A stretch of 64,000 nucleotides of DNA from Rothia nasimurium (GCF_928391935.1 NZ_CAKMTD010000008.1:1-64000); one strand, 5' to 3'; positions 14,487-23,972 are shown, numbered from the stretch's first letter. Program-made: numbers and translations. The notes: generated from the sequence alone by a model not told the origin.

Positions 14487-16697
14487 ATGAGAAAAATGGT
14501 TGAAAAGATGGCAGAACAGCATCACCGCCCACCCGCCCAACCCCCCCGGGGAAAGCAGGGCGTCCACCGAGGCATCAGCCGAAACTGGATCTGGGCCTTC
14601 CCCGCAGCAGCAGCCCTCGCCCTCATCCTGAGTCTCCTCCTCACCGGAGCCAACTCGGGCACGGCCCTGGCCGACGCTGGCCCCCTGGTGCGCTGGGGCC
14701 TACCCCTCGCAGAGACCCTGCACAACTTCTCCATGGCCACCACCATGGGCGCCCTCATCTTCGCCATCGGCATCGTCCCCCGGTTCCTCGACTCAGCACG
14801 AGGCAGGGTCAATATCAACATGGCCCACGCAACCAGCTCCACCCAACGGGCCAAAAACCTTCAGAGGACAGAACACCCGGCCTTTATCGCCGTCCTCAAC
14901 CTCGCCGCCGCTGCCGCAGTGACCTGGACGGTTGCAGCCATCGCCGTCCTCATCTTCAGCTACGCAGACATCACCGGCCGAGTGCCCTCATCAGGCGCTG
15001 ACTATACAGGTGAGCTCATCAGCTACATCAGCACCATCGACTCAGGTAAACAAGAAGCCACCCACATCATCGTGGCTGCAACCGTCGCAACCCTAGCCCT
15101 GGGCGTCCGCTCCCTCACCGGGCTTCTGCTCACCTTCGGGCTGTCCCTGGTGTCCCTCGTCGCTATGGCCCTCGGTGGCCACTCCTCCGGCGGCGACGAC
15201 CACATGGGCGCCGTCAACTCCCTGGGACTTCACCTGCTCGGTGTCGTGCTCTGGTGCGGCGGGCTACTTACCCTCATTGTCATCTCCAGGGCCATCAGCG
15301 CCGACGACGCAGGCACCGGCACCCTGCCCGAAACCCGCAGGGGAGAGCACACCGCCTCAAGCCGCAGGGCCCCCCTCGCCGTTGTCGTCCTGCGACGCTA
15401 CTCAACAGTGGCCCTCTTCGGTTTCGTCCTCGTACTCCTATCAGGCTCCATCAACGCCCTGGTGCGCCTCAACAGCCTCGGGGAACTGTTCACCACCACC
15501 TACGGGGGACTGGTCCTAGCCAAGCTCTGCCTCACCCTGGCCCTGGGCGTCTTCGGCGCCCTCCACCGTCTTCGCCTCATTCCGCTCATGGAGTCCGGCC
15601 TGGTCAGCGCTGGCAAGGGGCTCTGGGCCGCCATTATCGCTGAGATGGTGATCATGGGCCTCACCAGCGGCCTTGCCGTGTCCCTCAGCCGTACCGCGCC
15701 CCCGGCCCCCCAAACCCTGCCCGAGGGGGCTGAACCCGTCCGCATCATCACCCTCTACGACATGCCGCCAGAACCGCACGTCGCCGAATGGTTCACCCAG
15801 TGGCGCTTTGACTGGTTCTGGGTCGCCTTTATCAGCTTCGTCGGTTTCACCTACCTCTGGGCCTACGTCAGGGTACGACGGACGGGCGGCACCTGGCCTA
15901 TCGGCCGCCTCCTGTCATGGTTTGTGGGCCTCACCGTCCTGCTCTACATCACCTGCGGCGCCCTGACCGTCTACTCCCGGGTGCTCTTCTCCGTCCACAT
16001 GGTCGAACACATGCTCCTGACCATGGTCTGCCCCATCTTCCTCGTGCTCGGTGCCCCCATCACCCTGCTCCTTCGGGCCCTTGAGCCCCGTCAGGACGGC
16101 ACCCGCGGCCCCCGCGAATGGATCTTGCGGCTGGTTCACTCGGGCTGGTCAAAGGTCATCACCCACCCCATCTTTGCGGCCGTCAATTTCGCCGGTTCAA
16201 TTGTGGTTGTCTACTTCACCCCGCTCTTCGGGGTCATGCTGAACTACCATGTGGGCCATGAATTTATGCTGATTCATTTCCTCATCACCGGCTATATCTT
16301 CTCGCTGGTGCTGATCGGTATTGACCCGATTCCGTACCGTCCTACCTTCCCCATGCGTCTCATCATGATTATTGCAACCTTGGGGTACCACGCCTTTGTG
16401 GGCATCGCGATTATGCAGATGGATACCTTGTTGCAGGCATCCTGGTTCGGTAACTTGGGCCGTCCTTGGGGGCTGTCAGCGATTGACGACCAGAAGCTGG
16501 GCGGTTCGCTTATGTGGGCCATTGGGGAAATCCCGACCATGCTCATCGCGGTGGGTGTAGCTGTGCAGTGGTCTATGAACGATAAGAAGGTTCAGCGCCG
16601 CATCGACCGTCAGGCTGACCGTGACGGCGACGCCGAGCTCAAGGCCTACAACGACATGTTTGCGGCCCTGGCGGAAAAGGATCAGACCCGCCGCTAG
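14487..16697 (+). CDS. CopD / CtaG fusion: copper import and cytochrome c oxidase assembly
   Basis: A 736-residue polytopic protein with two parts. The first ~400 residues are a CopD-type copper-transport domain with about eight or nine membrane segments. The second (about 440-700) is a caa3-type cytochrome oxidase assembly factor (CtaG): WFTQWRFDWFWVAF, then HMVEHMLLTMVCPIFLVLGAP with clustered His/Met that could carry copper. A charged tail ends the protein. It probably takes copper from CopC and PCuAC proteins and supplies cuproenzymes. Codon use becomes less GC-biased after about 16200. It is the last gene of the cluster. Confidence 0.9.
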   Translation: MRKMVEKMAEQHHRPPAQPPRGKQGVHRGISRNWIWAFPAAAALALILSLLLTGANSGTALADAGPLVRWGLPLAETLHNFSMATTMGALIFAIGIVPRFLDSARGRVNINMAHATSSTQRAKNLQRTEHPAFIAVLNLAAAAAVTWTVAAIAVLIFSYADITGRVPSSGADYTGELISYISTIDSGKQEATHIIVAATVATLALGVRSLTGLLLTFGLSLVSLVAMALGGHSSGGDDHMGAVNSLGLHLLGVVLWCGGLLTLIVISRAISADDAGTGTLPETRRGEHTASSRRAPLAVVVLRRYSTVALFGFVLVLLSGSINALVRLNSLGELFTTTYGGLVLAKLCLTLALGVFGALHRLRLIPLMESGLVSAGKGLWAAIIAEMVIMGLTSGLAVSLSRTAPPAPQTLPEGAEPVRIITLYDMPPEPHVAEWFTQWRFDWFWVAFISFVGFTYLWAYVRVRRTGGTWPIGRLLSWFVGLTVLLYITCGALTVYSRVLFSVHMVEHMLLTMVCPIFLVLGAPITLLLRALEPRQDGTRGPREWILRLVHSGWSKVITHPIFAAVNFAGSIVVVYFTPLFGVMLNYHVGHEFMLIHFLITGYIFSLVLIGIDPIPYRPTFPMRLIMIIATLGYHAFVGIAIMQMDTLLQASWFGNLGRPWGLSAIDDQKLGGSLMWAIGEIPTMLIAVGVAVQWSMNDKKVQRRIDRQADRDGDAELKAYNDMFAALAEKDQTRR

Positions 16698-16707
16698 AGG
16701 CCACTGG

Positions 16708-16773
16708 CTGTAGGTACTTCCTCCCATCTGTAGGTAGCTCAGCACCTACCGATGGGAGGAAATACCTACATAC
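16708..16773. repeat. 42-bp element (right copy) inside a 65-bp palindrome
   Basis: 16708-16749 is an inverted copy of the element at 10946. Here it is extended into a long nested hairpin: TGTAGGTACTTCCTCCCATC pairs with GATGGGAGGAAATACCTACA at 19 of 20 positions, and GTAGGT/ACCTAC pair inside. It lies between convergent genes and could act as a bidirectional terminator as well as a repeat. Confidence 0.88.
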
Positions 16774-16784
16774 ACGGACGGGGG

Positions 16785-18224
16785 CTACCGGCTCCGGTGC
16801 AGGACGGCACCGGCCAGGCTCAGGGCCAGGGCCACTGCACAGGAAATCAGCACCTCAACCCGGTGCTTCTCCGTTACCCCCATGTAGACCAGCAGGGCAG
16901 TCAGCCCAGCTATTAAGAGGTAGTTGACCCAGGGCCAGCCCGCCAGGCGCAAGGACGCTGAGGCGGCGCGTCCGTCCGGACCGGCCAGCACCCCAGCCCC
17001 AGGCTCAAGCCCTGCCCCAACCCGGCGGAAGCGCAGGTGGGACACAGCTACAATCAGCCACACAAAAATCCCCACGCCACCGGTGGAATTAACCAGCAGG
17101 GCAAAGACCTGCTCCGGCATAAAGTAGTTCAGAAGAACCGAGGCGAAGCCGATCAGGGTTGAAAGGATAATGGCGTTGCGGGGGGCCTTGGTGGAGGACA
17201 CCCGGGAGAAGCAGGCGGGGGCGTCGCCCTGCTCAGCCAAGGCAAAAACCATCCGCGAGGCGGCATACAGACTGGCGTTCAGGCAGGAGAGCAGGGCCGT
17301 GAGCACCACAATGTTCATGGCCAAACCGGCATAGGGAATCCCCAGCACCTCAAACATGGTGACGAAGGGGGAGACGCCGCTGGTGACGGACGTCCAGGGA
17401 ATAACGGCCAGGGTGACGGCAATCGAGCCAACATAGAAGAAGAGGACACGGAAAATAACGGACCGCACAGCCTTAGTCACGGCCAGGGCAGGGTTGCTTG
17501 ACTCGCCCGCAGCAACGGTAGCGATCTCAGCCCCAAACATAGAAAAAATGACCGCCAGCAGGGCCGTAAAGACTGCCCCCACCCCGTTGGCGAAGAAACC
17601 GCCCCCTGCCGTGTAATGAGCCAAGGACGCCGTCGAGTTGGGAATTAGCCCCAGCAGGGCCAGGACCCCCACGGCAATAATGACGACAATTGCCCCGATC
17701 TTGATCGAGGAAAACCAGAACTCAGCCTCCCCATAGGAGCGCACCGACAGCAGGTTCAGCCCCAGGAAGGCCACCACCATCACGAGGGCAACCAGCCACT
17801 GGGGCCAGGACGGCACCCAATCAGAAATAATGGCCGCCGCAGCCGTCGCCTCAATGGCAACCGTCACCGACCAAAACCACCAGTAGAGCCAGCCCACCGA
17901 GAACCCAGCCCACCGGCCAATATAGCGGCGGGCGTAGACCGAAAAAGACCCGGTTTCGGGGGTGGACGCAGCCATCTCACCCAACATACGCATCACCAGC
18001 ACCAGCACGGTACCAGCAAGCAGATAGGTCAGTATGACGGCCGGGCCAGCAGTAGCAATCGCAGTAGAGGAAGCAACCAAAAGCCCAGCCCCAATAGCCC
18101 CACCCATGGCAATCATCGACAGGTGACGGGGCTGTAGGGTACGCGCCAACCGTGGTGACGCCGACCCCTCAAAGGAGTCAAGAGAAGGCTCAGAGCCAGA
18201 AGCATGAAGACGATTCACAGACAT
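16785..18224 (-). CDS. APC-superfamily amino-acid permease
   Basis: A 479-residue transporter with twelve membrane segments. The first carries the APC glycine-rich motif MIAMGGAIGAGLLVASS. Other family blocks are WLYWWFWSVTVAIEATAAA and SRMVFALAEQGDAPA. This resembles the GABA/aromatic/proline permease group, but the substrate is not assigned. I place the start at the ATG at 18224 (MSVNRLHASG) rather than 34 codons upstream, because the upstream part is non-membrane and unconserved in character. It converges with the copper cluster. Confidence 0.88.
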   Translation of the reverse strand: MSVNRLHASGSEPSLDSFEGSASPRLARTLQPRHLSMIAMGGAIGAGLLVASSTAIATAGPAVILTYLLAGTVLVLVMRMLGEMAASTPETGSFSVYARRYIGRWAGFSVGWLYWWFWSVTVAIEATAAAAIISDWVPSWPQWLVALVMVVAFLGLNLLSVRSYGEAEFWFSSIKIGAIVVIIAVGVLALLGLIPNSTASLAHYTAGGGFFANGVGAVFTALLAVIFSMFGAEIATVAAGESSNPALAVTKAVRSVIFRVLFFYVGSIAVTLAVIPWTSVTSGVSPFVTMFEVLGIPYAGLAMNIVVLTALLSCLNASLYAASRMVFALAEQGDAPACFSRVSSTKAPRNAIILSTLIGFASVLLNYFMPEQVFALLVNSTGGVGIFVWLIVAVSHLRFRRVGAGLEPGAGVLAGPDGRAASASLRLAGWPWVNYLLIAGLTALLVYMGVTEKHRVEVLISCAVALALSLAGAVLHRSR

Positions 18225-18467
18225 ACTTTCATCGGGAATCCCGGAATGGGGGTAACAACCTAAACCGGGAAGATCCAAAAATATTCCCAGGTGGGGGAGC
18301 CCTGCCAGGGCAGGTGCCGAGAACAATACTAACTGTTACGCACTATTACGCCTCGTGTAACGCGCAGGCCCCACCGGCTCAATACACGGTCACCAGATGG
18401 CAGCGCCCCACCAGGAGGACTAGGCTTGAACTACTACACAACCCACCACCACAGAAAAGGTAAAAAC

Positions 18468-20393
18468 ATGGCAGAGAATGCAGCCGCACGCCAGACCAAA
18501 GTCCGCGCCTCAGAACTTGTCGGTCGTGGCTGGCTCAACACCGGCGACAAGCAGCTTTCCCTCGAAAGCCTGCGCGGAAAAATCGTCATTCTCGACTTCT
18601 GGACCTTCTGCTGCATGAACTGCCTGCACGTACTCGACGAGCTGCGCCCCCTCGAAGAAGAGTTTTCCGACGTGCTCGTCACCGTCGGCGTCCACTCACC
18701 CAAGTTCGAACACGAAGCCGACCCGGTGGCGCTCGCCGCCGCTGTTGACCGCTACGACATTACCCACCCGGTGCTCGACGACCCCAACCTGGACACCTGG
18801 AACGCCTACACCGCCCGCGCCTGGCCTACCCTGGTCGTCGTTGACCCCGAGGGCTACATCGTCGCCCACCTCTCTGGCGAGGGCCACGTTAAGGGCCTGA
18901 CCTCCCTGGTGCGCGAGCTCGTTGAAGAGCACGAGGCCAAGGGCACCCTGCACCGCGGCGACGGCCCCTACGTTCCCCGTCCCAAGCCCCAGGGCACCTT
19001 TGCCTTCCCCGGCAAGGCCCTGGCCCTGCCCGAAGACCTGGCAGGTCGCCCCGGCACCTACCTGGTCACCGACACCGCCCGCCACCGCCTAGTGCAGGTG
19101 GAGGGCGACCTTGAAACCCCCCTGGCCAGCTTCGGCGGCCCCGAGAAGGGCTACGCGGACGGCGACGCCACCACCGCCCGCTTCAACGAACCCCAGGGCC
19201 TGGCCCTGGTGCCTGCCGAGCTGCGCGAAAGCCTGGGGGCGGACGTCCTGATCGCCGACTCCGTCAACCACCGGGTGCGCGGCCTGCGCCTGGCCGACGG
19301 AACCATCACCACCCTGGCAGGCTCCGGCGCCCAGCGCCTGATCGACGGCGACACCGCCCGCACCGACCCCAACTTTATCGCTGAGGGTGCTGACCCCCTC
19401 ACCGTCGCCCTGTCCTCCCCTTGGGATCTGGTCTACTCCCGTGAGGCCTCCGCCTTCCTCATCGCCATGGCAGGCACCCACCAGATCTTCAGCTTCGACC
19501 CCGCCACCGGCCAGCTCGCCGTCTTCGCAGGCACCGGCGCCGAGGGGCTCAAGGACGGCGCGGCCGCCGACTCCTGGTTCGCCCAGTCCTCCGGCATCAT
19601 CGAAGCCCGCGACGGCTCCATCTGGGTTGCTGACTCCGAAACCTCCGCCCTGCGCCAGATCACCTTTGAAAACGGTGCAGCGACCGTCAGCTCCGCCGTC
19701 GGTATCGGCCTCTTCGACTTCGGCTTCGTCGATGGCCCCCGCGAGGACGCCCGCATGCAGCACTGCCTCGGCCTAGTTGAGCTGCCCGACGGCTCCATCG
19801 CCATCGCCGACACTTACAACGGCGCTATCCGCCGCTTCGACCCGGCCACCGGCGTCCTGGGCACCCTAGACCGTGGCTTCGCCGAGCCCTCCGACCTGCT
19901 CGTCGAAGAAACCGAGGACGGCGGCGCCCGCCTGATCGTCGTAGAAGCCAACGCCCACCAGCTGGTGCGCGTCGCCATCCCCGAAGCCATGCAGCACGTC
20001 GACGAAGGCGCCTCCCAGGTCACCCGCAAACCCACCGAAATCGCAGGCGGAACCCTCAACTTCACCGCCCGCTTCACCGCCCCCACCGGCCAGAAACTCG
20101 ACACCCGCTGGGGCGACCCCACCCAGCTCAAAATCTCATCCACCCCCGAGAACTTCATTCTCGAAGGAGCCGGAACCTCCCAGGGCCTCACCCGCCAGCT
20201 GGTACTCAACCCCGACATCACCGAGGCCGTCCTGCACATCACCGCCCGCGCCGCCGCCTGTGACGGCGAACCCGGCGGCGAAATCCCCGACCACGCTGCC
20301 TGCCACCTCTACCAGCAGGACTGGGGCCTACCCGTCGTCGTCACCGCTACCGGCGACAGCGACCTCGCCCTTGACCTGCGCGGCGTCAACTAA
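18468..20393 (+). CDS. Thioredoxin-like / NHL-repeat protein (NHLRC2 type)
   Basis: A 641-residue cytoplasmic protein. The N-terminal thioredoxin fold (residues ~10-160) has active site CCMNC in FWTFCCMNCLHVLDEL. A central six-bladed beta-propeller of NHL repeats (about 180-490) is marked by recurring VADSETSALRQI-, IADTYNGAIRRF- and IADSVNHRVRGL-like blades. The C-terminal beta-rich domain resembles that of NHLRC2. No signal peptide. The ATG at 18468 follows AAAAGG. Related bacterial proteins are widespread but their reaction is unsettled; a redox role is inferred from the CxxC-like site. Confidence 0.86.
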   Translation: MAENAAARQTKVRASELVGRGWLNTGDKQLSLESLRGKIVILDFWTFCCMNCLHVLDELRPLEEEFSDVLVTVGVHSPKFEHEADPVALAAAVDRYDITHPVLDDPNLDTWNAYTARAWPTLVVVDPEGYIVAHLSGEGHVKGLTSLVRELVEEHEAKGTLHRGDGPYVPRPKPQGTFAFPGKALALPEDLAGRPGTYLVTDTARHRLVQVEGDLETPLASFGGPEKGYADGDATTARFNEPQGLALVPAELRESLGADVLIADSVNHRVRGLRLADGTITTLAGSGAQRLIDGDTARTDPNFIAEGADPLTVALSSPWDLVYSREASAFLIAMAGTHQIFSFDPATGQLAVFAGTGAEGLKDGAAADSWFAQSSGIIEARDGSIWVADSETSALRQITFENGAATVSSAVGIGLFDFGFVDGPREDARMQHCLGLVELPDGSIAIADTYNGAIRRFDPATGVLGTLDRGFAEPSDLLVEETEDGGARLIVVEANAHQLVRVAIPEAMQHVDEGASQVTRKPTEIAGGTLNFTARFTAPTGQKLDTRWGDPTQLKISSTPENFILEGAGTSQGLTRQLVLNPDITEAVLHITARAAACDGEPGGEIPDHAACHLYQQDWGLPVVVTATGDSDLALDLRGVN

Positions 20394-20412
20394 ACCAAGC
20401 ACCACACACATA

Positions 20413-20444
20413 AGGACCCGCCCCGAACACTCGGGGCGGGCCCT
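20413..20444 (+). terminator. Intrinsic terminator after the NHL-repeat gene
   Basis: GACCCGCCCCGA and TCGGGGCGGGCCC pair around ACAC, followed by TTAG. It separates this gene from a convergent one. Confidence 0.8.
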
Positions 20445-20464
20445 TAGCTTAACAACAAGGACGG

Positions 20465-21448
20465 CTAGGCGGCGGCCTTGAAGATTACAGCATCGTTGGC
20501 AACAGCCAAGGAGCCGGTCACCGTGAAAGGAACCGAATGGACTACCTGCTTCTTCTTCCCCGTAAAAAGATCAAGCTCAGTAAAGGAAATCTTAGCCGTG
20601 CCCTGGGCCGGAGCTAAGGTCCACTTCCCCTGACTCAGGGACACCTCAACCTCAGGGTACTCAGAAATTTCCCAGGCCACCCCGCCGTCCACCCGACCAT
20701 CAAAAGCAAGCTCAAAGGGGCACCCCGTCGGGTACAGGGAATCCTGGGTAGCGCAGGAACTCAAATAGGTGTTGACCTGCTGCTGCACCGAAGCCACAGC
20801 CGCCTCAGAGGGTTGCAGCTCCACCGAAAGCTGAGAGGCATCCTTACTAGCAGACGTCACCGAGACACTCTCAGACACAGCAGAAAACAAGGCAGACTCA
20901 TAGGTGACGGTGTAATGCCCAGGGTAAAACACCGCAAAAGTACCCTCACCCTGCTTGAGGGGGACCTTAGTGCCGTTCAAGGTCGCCGCCTCAACAGCCC
21001 CAGAACTTACCTCAAGCACAGGCAACTCCTGCGGAACAATATGCCACTGGTCAAAAACACCCCAGTGGGATCCCACCTTCTGCGTTTCGAAAACAGTAGA
21101 CCCGGGCTCGCCAGCCAGCTCGTAGGCGACGGTCACGCGGGCCTTCTCGCCGCCGTCCAAGATCTCAACCTGCGAGGTTTCAAGATTTTTCAACTCGGCA
21201 AAAGACGCTTTGAGGGCATCCCCGGTCAACATCGCTGCCGATGCATCAGGGGCCTCAACCCCCAAAATGCCCAGGGCCTTAGACCCATCCCCCTCGCGCA
21301 CCGCCGAAAAATAAGCCCGTACCTGGCCATCTGGCCCATACACAAACCGGTTAATCAGCCCTAAAGCTACCAGCGCAATCACCACAGCCAGGGCAACACC
21401 CATCAACCAACGAGCCAACACACGATCAACAGAAGAAGAAAAACGCAC
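20465..21448 (-). CDS. Membrane-anchored extracytoplasmic protein of unknown function
   Basis: A 327-residue protein with one N-terminal membrane segment (residues ~14-33) and a large outer part. The outer part begins with a helical region (VRAYFSAVREGDGSKALGIL) resembling the NTF2-like/TcaA-type domains of actinobacterial envelope proteins, followed by beta-rich repeats with paired cysteines (SSCATQDSLYPTGC). No enzyme motif is visible. Start GTG at 21448, with a poorly spaced AAGGGG. It is transcribed away from the gene at 21524. Function unknown. Confidence 0.7.
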   Translation of the reverse strand: MRFSSSVDRVLARWLMGVALAVVIALVALGLINRFVYGPDGQVRAYFSAVREGDGSKALGILGVEAPDASAAMLTGDALKASFAELKNLETSQVEILDGGEKARVTVAYELAGEPGSTVFETQKVGSHWGVFDQWHIVPQELPVLEVSSGAVEAATLNGTKVPLKQGEGTFAVFYPGHYTVTYESALFSAVSESVSVTSASKDASQLSVELQPSEAAVASVQQQVNTYLSSCATQDSLYPTGCPFELAFDGRVDGGVAWEISEYPEVEVSLSQGKWTLAPAQGTAKISFTELDLFTGKKKQVVHSVPFTVTGSLAVANDAVIFKAAA

Positions 21449-21523
21449 CCCTTAAATGTAGCTCACACAGGTACCAGCCCCACCTAGCCACCTAGGCGAG
21501 CTCATGCCCGCTACAGTAGAAGA

Positions 21524-22219
21524 ATGGCAGAAAACGCGCACCAAGTACCCAAACACTATGGGGAACCTACCACCGTCTACCACCCCCGCATACACTCCTA
21601 CCACCGGCGCGTCCTCGCCGTCCTCCCCAGTCTCCTCCTTGCCCTAGCCTGCCTTGGCTTCATGGGCTACAAACGCCCCACCCCCCTGATTATGGTTGCC
21701 CTCGGCCTGGTCGCTGTTTTTGCAATCTGCTCCATCTATGGCACCCTGCGCCCCCACATTGTCGTCAAAACTGACACCCATGTGCTCCGTGGCCGCCTCT
21801 ACGGCTGGCAGGCCCTGCCCCTGGCCGCCTTCGCCCAGACTGTGCTCGTTGAGCGCCTCACTCCCAAGCAGGCAGCTGGCAAGGAGCTTAAGGGGGCTGC
21901 CGCCCTGCGCTACAAGGGCGTCCCCGCCCTTTTTGGTGTTGATGATAAGGGCAAACGCATTTTCCGCCTGGACGGGCGTGTTTGGGACGCTAAAACCCTG
22001 CGCTCCATTGCCACCGCCATAGCCCCCCAGACCACGGTCTACACCAGCATTAACGTGGTCCAGATGAACAAACAGCACCCCGGGCTAGTGACCTTCAACG
22101 AGCTTCACCCCGGCTGGAAATCAGCAACCCTCGGAGCTGTATCCTTGCTCTTCTTGCTGGCGCTCACTGTCGCCGCCTTCCTGCCTGACGACGTCCTGCG
22201 CCAACTTCACATTCTTTAA
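21524..22219 (+). CDS. Membrane protein of unknown function with PH-like middle
   Basis: A 231-residue protein with two membrane segments near residues 28-46 and 51-70, a ~120-residue hydrophilic middle (IVVKTDTHVLRGRLYGWQAL, LFGVDDKGKRIFRLDG) and a C-terminal membrane segment at ~205-222. The middle resembles bacterial PH-like membrane proteins, but I cannot assign a family firmly. The ATG follows AGTAGAAGA. It ends at a terminator shared with the convergent gene. Confidence 0.65.
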   Translation: MAENAHQVPKHYGEPTTVYHPRIHSYHRRVLAVLPSLLLALACLGFMGYKRPTPLIMVALGLVAVFAICSIYGTLRPHIVVKTDTHVLRGRLYGWQALPLAAFAQTVLVERLTPKQAAGKELKGAAALRYKGVPALFGVDDKGKRIFRLDGRVWDAKTLRSIATAIAPQTTVYTSINVVQMNKQHPGLVTFNELHPGWKSATLGAVSLLFLLALTVAAFLPDDVLRQLHIL

Positions 22220-22225
22220 AGAGGT

Positions 22226-22265
22226 AACCCCCTACCCGCCCCACTAGGGCAGATAGGGGGTTTCC
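22226..22265. terminator. Bidirectional terminator
   Basis: AACCCCCTACCCGCCC pairs (two mismatches) with GGGCAGATAGGGGGTT around CACTA. Ts lie on one side and As on the other, between convergent genes. Confidence 0.8.
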
Positions 22266-22273
22266 TGTATTAA

Positions 22274-22765
22274 CTAGTCGGACGCCTGCCGGTAGAACCA
22301 GGTTTTTGTGGTGCCGACGAAATGCGCCCAACAACCGGCTAGCAGGGCCAGGGGAAGGGCCCAGGTCAGGAGATTAATAGCCGCGAAGCTGCCGGCCAGC
22401 CAGACATACCACCCCAAGGCCAGCCCGTACAGGGCCAGGCCAGGGACCGCCCAATTTAGGTGCGGGGTGTAGCTCGTTGCCGCCGACCGCCAGGTATTCG
22501 CAAGATGAAAAAGGGCGAAGAGTAGGGCTGGAATGAGGGCGTAGGCGTTGAAAACACCAGCAAAACGGGCGGGGTCATGAGGGGAGGTGCCCCAGAGGCC
22601 AACGTAGGCGAGCACCGGCAGGGAGGTCAGGATCAGGGTGGCGGGGGCAAGGATGACGGCGACGAAGCCCAGCAGGTACTTTGAGTTAGACGATAGCTTG
22701 TCTGACCTGGTGATCCGGTGGGAGCCGGGTGCTTGAGGGGTAAGGGGCGCGGGGGTCTGGGCCAT
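22274..22765 (-). CDS. Four-helix membrane protein of unknown function
   Basis: A 163-residue protein: a Pro-rich cytoplasmic N-terminus, then four hydrophobic segments (near residues 30-52, 72-90, 105-125 and 130-150) and WYVWLAGSFAAINLLTWAL in the third loop and helix. The ATG has an AAGGAGTG ribosome-binding site ten bases upstream. No motif identifies a family. Confidence 0.62.
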   Translation of the reverse strand: MAQTPAPLTPQAPGSHRITRSDKLSSNSKYLLGFVAVILAPATLILTSLPVLAYVGLWGTSPHDPARFAGVFNAYALIPALLFALFHLANTWRSAATSYTPHLNWAVPGLALYGLALGWYVWLAGSFAAINLLTWALPLALLAGCWAHFVGTTKTWFYRQASD

Positions 22766-22877
22766 GCAGAATCACTCCTTGGGTTGGTGGGGAGGGTACC
22801 TGGCGCACAGGAGTATTATCAGCAATCTTACTATTTGTGTCTGGGCTGTGGCAAGGGTAGGTTTACGGCGCGGGGGC

Positions 22878-23330
22878 CTAGGCAAGGAGGTGGGGGAGAA
22901 GGGCCAGGACGCCTCCCCGGTAGGTTGCGGCCCCGTAGAGGGTAGCTGCGGCGCAGGCGACTAAAAAGGTGTTTCGCACCAGGGTGCGCCACGACAGGGG
23001 CGCCGACGACAACCCCCCAAAACACTGACAGGGCTCAGTCGCCCCCAGGGCCAGAGCCCGAGCCACCACCAGCCAAAAAACCAGCATAAGCCCAAGCGTC
23101 GCCGTCGCCCCCACGACAGCAAAAACCCCAGACGCCAGAAGCACAACCCCCGCCAAACCCAACTCCACCCAAGGAAGCAACCGGGCCACCCACTTCACCG
23201 GCACATAAGAATGTAGACGCAAGGCAACCAGGGCCCCCACCGTCATATGCGGCTGACGCGCCTTAGCCACCCCACTCACCAACAAGGTAAGAACCACAAC
23301 CAAAGCCCCACCAAAGGCCAACCAGACCAC
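22878..23330 (-). CDS. MauE/DoxX-like redox membrane protein
   Basis: A 150-residue protein with four membrane segments. FGGALVVVLTLLVSGVAKAR opens it, and the paired cysteines EPCQCFGGLS near residue 100 match the MauE/DoxX family of quinone- or thiol-linked membrane proteins. Such proteins often work with a thioredoxin-like partner. None is adjacent, although the CxxC proteins at 688 and 18468 are in the window. Start is GTG. Substrate unknown. Confidence 0.72.
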   Translation of the reverse strand: MVWLAFGGALVVVLTLLVSGVAKARQPHMTVGALVALRLHSYVPVKWVARLLPWVELGLAGVVLLASGVFAVVGATATLGLMLVFWLVVARALALGATEPCQCFGGLSSAPLSWRTLVRNTFLVACAAATLYGAATYRGGVLALLPHLLA

Positions 23331-23402
23331 CCCGCGCCCCTTCCGTCCTCACAGCAACTAACACTCCAAGCCTAACCCCTCTCGGCCCGGTCGGCCCGGC
23401 CC

Positions 23403-23473
23403 GGCGCCCGCACAAGTCATCTCGTTCACCCGAGGTACATATCAAACGATATGTACCTCGGGTAAACGAAATG
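23403..23473. repeat. Palindromic element, left of the toxin-antitoxin pair
   Basis: ATCTCGTTCACCCGAGG, then TACATATC-AAAC-GATATGTA, then CCTCGGGTAAACGAAAT form a hairpin of about 25 bp with three mismatches. The same sequence type, beginning GGCGYCCGCRCAAKTCATCT, recurs at 24298 on the other side of the toxin-antitoxin locus, in the same orientation. Confidence 0.85.
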
Positions 23474-23563
23474 AAAAAACAAGCGTAAGCGCCCTGTGGT
23501 GGCTCTAGGTATTTCTGGGGGCGGTCTGCACTCCGACGCGCGTGGGCGAGCCCGCCTGCCAGG

Positions 23564-23836
23564 CTAGAGGCCGCGGTAAACCTCTCGCCGGTGGCCGATT
23601 TTAAATACTTCTACGACAATCCTGTCTCCATCGATTCTGTAGAGAACCCGATACACCTTGACCTTAATCCGGTAGCTGTTCTTTGACCCCTCTAACTTCT
23701 GCGATCCAATCGGGTGGGGGTTCTCAGCTAGATTCTTGAGTGCCCTGTGTATGTCTAGGGCTGAGTTCTTGTCGCCTGCCAGGAGCCTATCTAGAAATTT
23801 TTCTGCCTGCCTACTCAGAGTTACCTTGTACGCCAT
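23564..23836 (-). CDS. RelE/ParE-superfamily toxin
   Basis: A 90-residue mRNA interferase-like toxin. The family core is present: YKVTLSRQAEKFLDRL at the N-terminus, then KNLAENPHPIGSQKLEGSKN, YRIKVKVYRVLYRIDGDRI and VFKIGHRREVYR at the end, with the basic and aromatic residues used for ribosome-dependent cleavage. TTGGAGG precedes the ATG at 23836, deciding against the longer frame. Unusually, it is divergent from its probable antitoxin; standard relBE/yefM-yoeB pairs are co-directional with the antitoxin first. Confidence 0.88.
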   Translation of the reverse strand: MAYKVTLSRQAEKFLDRLLAGDKNSALDIHRALKNLAENPHPIGSQKLEGSKNSYRIKVKVYRVLYRIDGDRIVVEVFKIGHRREVYRGL

Positions 23837-23860
23837 AAAACCTCCAAAAGAAGCAAACTC

Positions 23861-23873
23861 TACACAAAGTGTA
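23861..23873. promoter_or_regulatory. Candidate operator between toxin and antitoxin
   Basis: TACAC-AAA-GTGTA is a perfect 5-bp dyad in the 136-base divergent region, close to the toxin start. Antitoxins of this type autorepress through such palindromes. Confidence 0.45.
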
Positions 23874-23972
23874 CACTGTTTGACTTGTTTACAGAATGGG
23901 GGTAGTTTGAGCTTATAGAGGGCTTGCTTGACCGCAAGATTCGCCCGCACCTACTGGGAAATGAGAAAGACC

